DNA of 8,105 nucleotides, taken from positions 616 through 8,720 of the forward strand of contig DMKG01000109.1 of assembly GCA_003454415.1 (NCBI GenBank), in the 5' to 3' direction. Within the stretch, counting starts at the first letter, position 1; each line of letters opens with the position of its first letter. A program made the position numbers and the translations under genes. This DNA is from Alphaproteobacteria bacterium. Lineage in GTDB: Bacteria > Pseudomonadota > Alphaproteobacteria > UBA11222. The notes under the pieces are model-generated. The model was not told the DNA's origin. It saw only the letters and a program-made list of their open reading frames with translations, and did no database searches. This document shows positions 1 to 4,083 of the stretch, one piece after another.

Positions 1-2
1 TT

Positions 3-83
3 ATCAGACTCGATTTGAGCTATCCGGCGCGTTTCGGGATTTATATCCTGCTGGTTATCCCGATCGCCGGCCGGCAAGGCTAA
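3..83 (+). CDS. Possible C-terminal end of a gene entering from the left
   Basis: One forward frame is open from the window edge and stops at TAA 81-83, giving 26 residues. They include a hydrophobic run (FGIYILLVIPIAG) that could be a final membrane segment. The stop would overlap the stop of the minus-strand gene by two bases, a common convergent arrangement. The stretch is too short to recognise a family, and an open frame of this length can arise by chance. If it is not coding, bases 1-79 hold nothing clear beyond a 6-base inverted repeat (35-40 with 57-62). Confidence 0.2.
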   Translation: MRLDLSYPARFGIYILLVIPIAGRQG

Positions 84-256
84 CGGCCTTTGATGGCGCC
101 GGCGGCCTTATCCACCATTTCGCGCGTGACGTTCGGGTTCTCGATCGCCACATTGCCAAAGACAAAGCCGCGCCGCTGCTCTTCCCATTCTTCATCGGTC
201 ATTTTTACCGCTCTGGAAAGCTCAATCAGTCTTGAAAGGGTAAGTTCTTTGGACAT
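80..256 (-). CDS. Small conserved hypothetical protein, 58 aa
   Basis: The function is not known. The protein is short, charged and probably mostly helical, with no signal peptide, membrane segment or metal-binding motif. It has a Leu-rich first helix (ELTLSRLIELSR), then MTDEEWEEQRRGFVFGN, and ends with NVTREMVDKAAGAIKGR. From memory, small alphaproteobacterial hypothetical proteins share a pattern like QRRSFAYGN...IEN..TREMVD, so this is probably a real gene of that type; I could not check this. I chose the ATG at 256-254 because a purine-rich AGAGAGAGAA lies just upstream. An ATG at 310 would add 18 residues but has no Shine-Dalgarno sequence and adds unremarkable residues. The gene is divergent from tadA across a 131-base gap. 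A small antitoxin-like protein is possible, but no toxin partner is visible. Confidence 0.6.
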   Translation of the reverse strand: MSKELTLSRLIELSRAVKMTDEEWEEQRRGFVFGNVAIENPNVTREMVDKAAGAIKGR

Positions 257-320
257 TGGCTTTTCTCTCTCTGGCTTTAAGCCGGTCTTTATCCTGAACC
301 ACTTACTCATCGCCAGCTAC

Positions 321-330
321 TCATTAATGA
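321..330. promoter_or_regulatory. Perfect 10-base palindrome in the divergent intergenic region
   Basis: TCATTAATGA is a perfect dyad lying between the minus-strand small gene and tadA, about 60 bases from each likely start. Its position would suit an operator for either gene. A 10-base AT-rich palindrome can also occur by chance, and I do not recognise it as the site of a known regulator. Confidence 0.2.
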
Positions 331-349
331 ATATATCAACATGTTCATA

Positions 350-378
350 TTGCCAAACAGGTGATTTTCCCATGTATT
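350..378 (+). promoter_or_regulatory. Candidate sigma-70 promoter of tadA
   Basis: TTGCCA (350-355, 5 of 6 to the -35 consensus) is followed after 17 bases by TGTATT (373-378, 4 of 6 to the -10 consensus). Transcription would begin about 7 bases further on, only a few bases before the tadA ATG at 388. That would make a nearly leaderless mRNA, which fits the lack of any Shine-Dalgarno sequence before that ATG. The match is by eye only. Confidence 0.35.
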
Positions 379-387
379 GTCCCGATT

Positions 388-837
388 ATGAGCAATAGTT
401 TCATGCAACTGGCGCTGGCTGAGGCCGAGGCGGCGGCGGCGCGGGGCGAGACCCCTGTCGGCGCGGTGCTCGTGGATCCCCGCCCCGGCGCGGTGGTGGC
501 GCGGGCGGGTAACCGCACCCTCGCCCAGAATGATCCGACGGCGCATGCGGAAATGCTGGTCATCCGGATGGCGGCGGCGGCGCTTGGCAATCAGCGGCTC
601 ACCGGTCTCGATCTCTATGTCACGCTGGAGCCCTGCGCCATGTGCGCGGCGGCCATCAGCTTTGCCCGCATCAGGCGGCTCTATTATGGGGCGGAGGATG
701 AAAAGGGCGGCGGAGTGCGGCATGGCGGACGGTTTTTCAGCCAGCCCACCTGTCATCATTCCCCCGAAGTCTATGGCGGAATCGAAGAAAACCGCGCCCG
801 GCAGTTGCTGCGTGATTTCTTTGCGGCAAAGCGCTAA
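388..837 (+). CDS. tadA: tRNA-specific adenosine deaminase TadA
   Basis: This 149-aa cytoplasmic zinc enzyme of the cytidine deaminase fold converts adenosine 34 to inosine in tRNA-Arg(ACG), allowing one tRNA to read CGU, CGC and CGA codons. The sequence shows the N-terminal RGETPVGAV segment (residues 19-27), the THAE-type motif DPTAHAEM with zinc ligand His53 and proton-shuttle Glu55, and TLEPCAMC with zinc ligands Cys83 and Cys86. The C-terminal half (ARIRRLYYGAEDEKGGG, then a DFF near the end) matches TadA better than guanine or cytosine deaminases. The length is normal for alphaproteobacterial TadA. I chose ATG 388 because the family begins with a short M...FM.xAL segment. GTG at 361 would add nine poorly fitting residues. 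No Shine-Dalgarno is visible. The gene stands alone, 159 bases before the next one. Confidence 0.93.
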   Translation: MSNSFMQLALAEAEAAAARGETPVGAVLVDPRPGAVVARAGNRTLAQNDPTAHAEMLVIRMAAAALGNQRLTGLDLYVTLEPCAMCAAAISFARIRRLYYGAEDEKGGGVRHGGRFFSQPTCHHSPEVYGGIEENRARQLLRDFFAAKR

Positions 838-840
838 TGT

Positions 841-852
841 GCCCCGCGGGGC
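841..852. repeat. GC palindrome just after tadA
   Basis: GCCCCGCGGGGC is a perfect 12-base palindrome starting three bases after the tadA stop. It could fold into a short hairpin and slow polymerase or protect the mRNA 3' end. No T tract follows, so it does not qualify as a classical intrinsic terminator. Confidence 0.3.
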
Positions 853-898
853 GGGCTTCAGATCCAGAATACCGCCGGAAAGAGATAGGCGGGTGTCC

Positions 899-958
899 TT
901 TCGAATCCAGAGTTCTCCTCATCATCGCCACAAAGGCCCGAGAACTCCGGATTCGGAA
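899..958. repeat. Long inverted repeat between tadA and the acyl-CoA dehydrogenase gene
   Basis: Arms 902-917 and 940-955 are complementary at 15 of 16 positions (only A909 against C948 fails), with a 22-base loop. The pairing extends outward by one G-T pair and two A-T pairs, to 899-917 with 940-958. Each arm holds a GANTC site (GAATC 903-907 and GATTC 950-954). No T tract follows, so it is not a standard intrinsic terminator. It ends about 40 bases before the ATG at 997, so it could be a large operator, an mRNA leader hairpin or a dispersed REP-like palindrome. The rest of the 838-996 gap shows only the 12-base palindrome and the ribosome binding site at 984-989. Confidence 0.7.
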
Positions 959-996
959 TACGCAATCGCCATTCATTACCACAGGGAGGCCAGACA

Positions 997-2223
997 ATGG
1001 ATTTTGAACACAGTGCGCGGACCAAATCCTACATGGAGAAGCTTCAGAAATTCATGGAGGATCATGTCTATCCCAATGAGCAGACCTATGACGACCAGAT
1101 GACCGCTTTCGGAACCAATCGCTGGCAGAACCCCGCCATTCTGGAGGAGCTAAAGGCCAGGGCGAAAGCGCAGGGACTGTGGAATCTGTTCCTGCCGGAA
1201 AGCGGCCACGGCCCGGGCCTCAGCAATCTGGAATATGCTCCGCTGTGCGAAATCATGGGCCGGGTAAGCTGGGCGCCGGAAGTCTTCAACTGCTCCGCCC
1301 CGGACACCGGCAATATGGAAGTCCTGGAGCGCTATGGCGCTGACTGGCAGAAGGAGAAATTCCTGAAGCCGCTTCTGGCGGGAGAAATCCGCTCCGTGTT
1401 CTGTATGACGGAACCGGATGTGGCCTCCAGCGACGCCACGAATATCCGCACCCGCATTACCCGTGATGGCGATCATTACGTGATCAACGGCACCAAATGG
1501 TGGTCGTCCGGGGCGCTCGATCCCCGCGCCAAGGTGTTCATCGTCATGGGCAAGACCTCGACCGAGGGCAGCCGTCACACCCAGCAGTCGCAAATCCTGG
1601 TGGAGCCGCATACGCCCGGCATTAAGATCAAGCGCAATCTTCCTGTTTTCGGCTATGACGACGCGCCCCACGGGCATGCGGAAATCCTGTTCGAAAATGT
1701 CCGGGTTCCCGTGGAAAACATCATTCTGGGAGAAGGGCGCGGGTTCGAGATCGCGCAGGGCCGCCTGGGGCCGGGGCGGATTCATCACTGCATGCGCACC
1801 ATCGGCGTTGCGGAACGGGCGCTCGAAAAGATGTGCGCGCGCCTCCTGTCGCGCGAAGCCTTTGGAAAGCCCATCGCTGAACATTCGGTCTGGGAACAGC
1901 GTATCGGCGAGGCGCGCACCAATATCGAAATGTGCCGCCTGCTGACCATGAAGGCCGCCTGGATGATGGATGTGGCCGGTAACAAGGTCGCCCGCACCGA
2001 GATCGCCATGATCAAGGTGGCCGCGCCGAACATGGCGCTGAAAATCCTCGATGACGCCATTCAGGCGTTTGGGGCCTGCGGGGTTACCAAGGATTCCGGC
2101 ATGGCGCGCGCCTATGCCAGCGTGCGCACACTGAGGCTTGCCGACGGCCCCGATGAGGTGCATAACCGCACCATCGCGCGGCTTGAATATGGCAAGCATG
2201 CGCCAAGGCCAAAGGCCCGCTAG
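997..2223 (+). CDS. Acyl-CoA dehydrogenase, ACAD10/11-like
   Basis: This 408-aa FAD enzyme is predicted to introduce the alpha-beta double bond into an acyl-CoA and pass electrons to ETF. All three domains are present: an N-terminal helical part (about 1-130), a middle beta domain and a C-terminal helical domain. [14 protein letters not shown] (136-149) and [10 protein letters not shown] (164-173) are the FAD/substrate segments. [11 protein letters not shown] (257-267) and QAFGACGVT (356-364) are C-domain flavin motifs. LADGPDEVH (381-389) sits where medium-chain enzymes have YEGT with the catalytic Glu; here the residue is Asp383, as in the ACAD10/11 branch. That branch handles unusual substrates such as 4-hydroxyacyl-CoA intermediates in mammals; the substrate here is unknown. 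GGGAGG (984-989) lies 7 bases before the ATG and supports the start. The gene appears monocistronic. ETF-QO, the downstream electron acceptor of this pathway, is encoded at 6508. Confidence 0.92.
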   Translation: MDFEHSARTKSYMEKLQKFMEDHVYPNEQTYDDQMTAFGTNRWQNPAILEELKARAKAQGLWNLFLPESGHGPGLSNLEYAPLCEIMGRVSWAPEVFNCSAPDTGNMEVLERYGADWQKEKFLKPLLAGEIRSVFCMTEPDVASSDATNIRTRITRDGDHYVINGTKWWSSGALDPRAKVFIVMGKTSTEGSRHTQQSQILVEPHTPGIKIKRNLPVFGYDDAPHGHAEILFENVRVPVENIILGEGRGFEIAQGRLGPGRIHHCMRTIGVAERALEKMCARLLSREAFGKPIAEHSVWEQRIGEARTNIEMCRLLTMKAAWMMDVAGNKVARTEIAMIKVAAPNMALKILDDAIQAFGACGVTKDSGMARAYASVRTLRLADGPDEVHNRTIARLEYGKHAPRPKAR

Positions 2224-2227
2224 CAGG

Positions 2228-2313
2228 ATCTGCCAGTGACCCTAATCTGAAGTTCGTCACATTCATCCGTGAGCGCCGAACGAAGTTAAGATTCATTAGG
2301 GGCACTAGCAAAT
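2228..2313. repeat. 86-base imperfect palindromic element after the acyl-CoA dehydrogenase gene
   Basis: The right arm (2295-2313) and the reverse complement of the left arm (2228-2246) agree at 16 of 19 positions around the core ATTAGGG-N-CACT-R-GCA-R-AT. Inside, 2244-2257 and 2280-2293 form a second, slightly offset inverted pair (12 of 14). At the tip, TCAC (2257-2260) can pair with GTGA (2269-2272). The element begins five bases after the upstream stop codon, and its base use is less GC-rich than the flanking genes. It could be a small dispersed palindromic or MITE-like insertion, or a transcript 3'-end structure. No transposase frame or obvious target-site duplication is visible. Confidence 0.6.
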
Positions 2314-2335
2314 ACATGATTCTAGTGTCGTTTTT
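2302..2335 (+). terminator. Possible intrinsic terminator overlapping the palindrome's right arm
   Basis: CACTAG (2303-2308) pairs with CTAGTG (2322-2327), with a further G-T pair at 2302/2328, enclosing a 13-base loop. TCG and then five T residues (2331-2335) follow. This is terminator-like geometry for the dehydrogenase transcript, though the stem is short and AT-rich. Its left half is shared with the right arm of the 86-base palindrome, so the two folds exclude each other. Confidence 0.35.
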
Positions 2336-2345
2336 GATTTGAAGT

Positions 2346-2553
2346 TGCTGTAAACACCCGCCGCGTTTAAGTGCAGCACCTGCAAGTCCCCCACGCAAGC
2401 CGGGATGTGAAATACGCTCCCGGCCCTGCCGGAGAAGCCGGCCTATTTCAACCCCGGCCCGCCGGGGGCCATAAAGGTTTTTACACCGCAGGCCTGCGGC
2501 ATGGCGGCCTGTATCAGACTGAACTTGCCCCGGCGCGCGGATGGCGCGAGGGG
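2346..2553 (+). promoter_or_regulatory. Structured, probably non-coding leader of ahcY
   Basis: Most of the 2224-2574 gap has no convincing gene. Before ahcY a run of possible hairpins can be read: TGCTG/CAGCA with inner TAAAC/GTTTA (2346-2378), GCCGG/CCGGC (2428-2442), CCCCGG/CCGGGG (2452-2467), the perfect palindrome CCGCAGGCCTGCGG (2486-2499), and CCCC/GGGG with inner CGCG/CGCG (2528-2553). GC-rich DNA makes chance hairpins common, but five in about 210 bases directly ahead of a gene whose family is often riboswitch-controlled is notable. I could not match the SAH riboswitch or SAM-II conserved bases. The promoter is not clear. Confidence 0.3.
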
Positions 2554-2574
2554 AACTGCTAACTGGAGCGTTAA

Positions 2575-3870
2575 ATGGCGGCATCACAGGATTACAAGGT
2601 TGCGGATATTTCCCTGGCGGAATGGGGACGCAAGGAAATCACCATCGCCGAAACCGAAATGCCGGGACTGATGGCCCTTCGGCAGGAGTTTCACGGGCAG
2701 AAACCCCTGGCGGGCGCCCGCATCACCGGTTGTCTGCACATGACGATCCAGACAGCCGTGCTGATCGAAACCCTCGCCGATCTGGGGGCGACGCTGCGCT
2801 GGTCGTCCTGCAATATCTTCTCAACCCAGGATCACGCGGCGGCGGCGATTGCGGCGGTGGGAATTCCGGTATTCGCCTGGAAAGGGGAAACCGAGGAGGA
2901 ATATGACTGGTGCCTGGAGCAGACCGTCAAAGGCCCAGGCGGGTGGGAGCCGAACCTGCTGCTGGATGATGGCGGCGATCTGACCAGGCTGATGCACGAC
3001 AAATATTCTTCCCAGCTTTCGGGCGTGAAAGGGGTATCGGAAGAAACCACCACCGGGGTGCTTCGTCTTTACGATATGGCGAAAGAAGGGACGCTGAAAA
3101 TTCCGGCGATCAATGTCAATGATTCGGTGACGAAATCCAAATTCGACAATCTTTATGGCTGCCGTGAAAGCCTGGTGGATGGCATCAAGCGCGCCACCGA
3201 TGTGATGATCGCGGGAAAAGTCGCCGTGGTCTGTGGATATGGCGATGTGGGCAAAGGGTCGGCGGCCTCCCTGCGTTCGCAGGGGGCCCGGGTTCTGATC
3301 ACGGAGATCGATCCGATCTGCGCGCTGCAGGCGGCCATGGCGGGTTTTCAGGTCGTCACCATGGAGCAGGCGGCGCCGCTTGGCGACATTTTCGTGACCG
3401 CGACCGGAAATGTGGATGTCATCACGCTGGACCATATGCGGGCGATGAAGGACCGGGCGATCGTCTGCAATATCGGGCATTTCGATTCCGAGATTCAGGT
3501 GGCGGCCCTGCGCAACTACAAATGGGATAACGTCAAACCGCAGGTTGACGAGGTGATTTTCCCCGATGGCAAACGGCTGATCCTGCTGGCGGAGGGAAGG
3601 CTGGTGAATCTGGGCTGCGCCACCGGCCATCCCAGCTTTGTGATGAGCGCCTCCTTCACCAATCAGGTGCTGGCGCAAATCGAGTTGTGGCGCAATGGGG
3701 CGAATTACGAAAAGAGCGTTCATGTCCTGCCCAAGCATCTGGACGAAAAGGTCGCCCGGCTGCATCTTTCCAAGCTGGGCGCGCAGCTGACGGAACTGAC
3801 GGCAAAACAGGCGGATTACCTGGGGCTTAACAAAACGGGTCCGTTCAAGGCGGAACATTACCGGTATTAG
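2575..3870 (+). CDS. ahcY: S-adenosylhomocysteine hydrolase (adenosylhomocysteinase)
   Basis: This 431-aa cytoplasmic enzyme reversibly splits S-adenosylhomocysteine into adenosine and homocysteine. It removes the inhibitor made by every SAM-dependent methyltransferase and feeds the methionine cycle. The N-terminal substrate domain has [17 protein letters not shown] (His55), DDGGD (131-135), SEETTTG (155-161) and the active-site block [16 protein letters not shown] (181-196). The NAD domain has GYGDVGKG (221-228), followed by CNIGHFD (298-304), and the C-terminal cofactor-clamping tail ends in HYRY. The protein aligns end to end with the 432-aa human type and lacks the roughly 40-residue insertion found in many bacterial forms. 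GGAG (2565-2568) sits six bases before the ATG, and the start [22 protein letters not shown] fits the family. The divL-like gene follows in the same direction after 213 bases, an order I recall from other alphaproteobacteria. Confidence 0.97.
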   Translation: MAASQDYKVADISLAEWGRKEITIAETEMPGLMALRQEFHGQKPLAGARITGCLHMTIQTAVLIETLADLGATLRWSSCNIFSTQDHAAAAIAAVGIPVFAWKGETEEEYDWCLEQTVKGPGGWEPNLLLDDGGDLTRLMHDKYSSQLSGVKGVSEETTTGVLRLYDMAKEGTLKIPAINVNDSVTKSKFDNLYGCRESLVDGIKRATDVMIAGKVAVVCGYGDVGKGSAASLRSQGARVLITEIDPICALQAAMAGFQVVTMEQAAPLGDIFVTATGNVDVITLDHMRAMKDRAIVCNIGHFDSEIQVAALRNYKWDNVKPQVDEVIFPDGKRLILLAEGRLVNLGCATGHPSFVMSASFTNQVLAQIELWRNGANYEKSVHVLPKHLDEKVARLHLSKLGAQLTELTAKQADYLGLNKTGPFKAEHYRY

Positions 3871-3904
3871 ATCGCAGACCCATGGGCCCCAGGGTTTCCG
3901 GCTG

Positions 3905-3919
3905 TTAAGACTCTTTTAA
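3905..3919. promoter_or_regulatory. Full CtrA-type binding site with an internal GANTC site
   Basis: The 15 bases read TTAA-GACTCTT-TTAA, an exact match to the TTAA-N7-TTAA consensus bound by the alphaproteobacterial cell-cycle regulator CtrA. The spacer contains GACTC (3909-3913), a GANTC site methylated by CcrM in this class. The two half-sites also sit within a short inverted repeat (GTTAAGA/TTTTAAC). The site lies between ahcY and the DivL-like gene, 164 bases before ATG 4084. A possible -10 hexamer, TAGAAT (3969-3974), lies about 50 bases downstream, with a poor -35. Binding is inferred from sequence only. Confidence 0.5.
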
Positions 3920-4083
3920 CCACGGCCGGGCGAGGGTGCCGGGCATGGAAGTGCGGGAAAACAGGTCCTAGAATGTGGCGCTAGCCGGGATGAAACCTTT
4001 CCCGCGCCAGCAGGAGGCCGTTGTCTGGCGGACTGCTGCTGCGCGTCTGGGGAGGGGGTCCTTCTGGCGGCCCTGGTGAAAAC

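Noticed and set aside
902..917. Arm containing TTCGAATCC as a tRNA T-arm fragment or integrase attachment site
   Set aside because: Only nine bases resemble a T-loop, and no acceptor stem, anticodon arm or CCA end can be drawn around it. No integrase gene is present.
1150..2199. Long open frame on the minus strand opposite the acyl-CoA dehydrogenase gene
   Set aside because: It is the antisense shadow of a strongly conserved gene in GC-rich DNA. Its predicted protein shows no family motif and it has no ribosome binding site.
2371..2562. 63-residue forward open frame in the gap before ahcY
   Set aside because: It has no good ribosome binding site, no recognisable motif and a Gly- and Pro-rich composition typical of GC-rich non-coding DNA, and it overlaps the hairpin-rich leader.
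2401..2574. Known SAH riboswitch or SAM-II riboswitch upstream of ahcY
   Set aside because: The conserved bases I remember for these classes are not visible: no GCGCTGCAACG-like core and no GCTAAA tail. Hairpins alone do not identify either class.
2821..3858. Long open frame on the minus strand opposite ahcY
   Set aside because: It mirrors the ahcY codons, shows no recognisable domain, and ahcY itself is unambiguous.
3871..3877. ATCGCAG directly after the stop codons of both ahcY (3871-3877) and the divL-like gene (6430-6436)
   Set aside because: A shared 7-base word in two short gaps is interesting at first sight but easily due to chance. The flanks do not match.
3878..3900. Terminator after ahcY around the CCCATGGGCCCCAGGG segment
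   Set aside because: The palindrome is imperfect and leaves little loop, and it is followed by only three T residues and then C, so it is not a credible intrinsic terminator.
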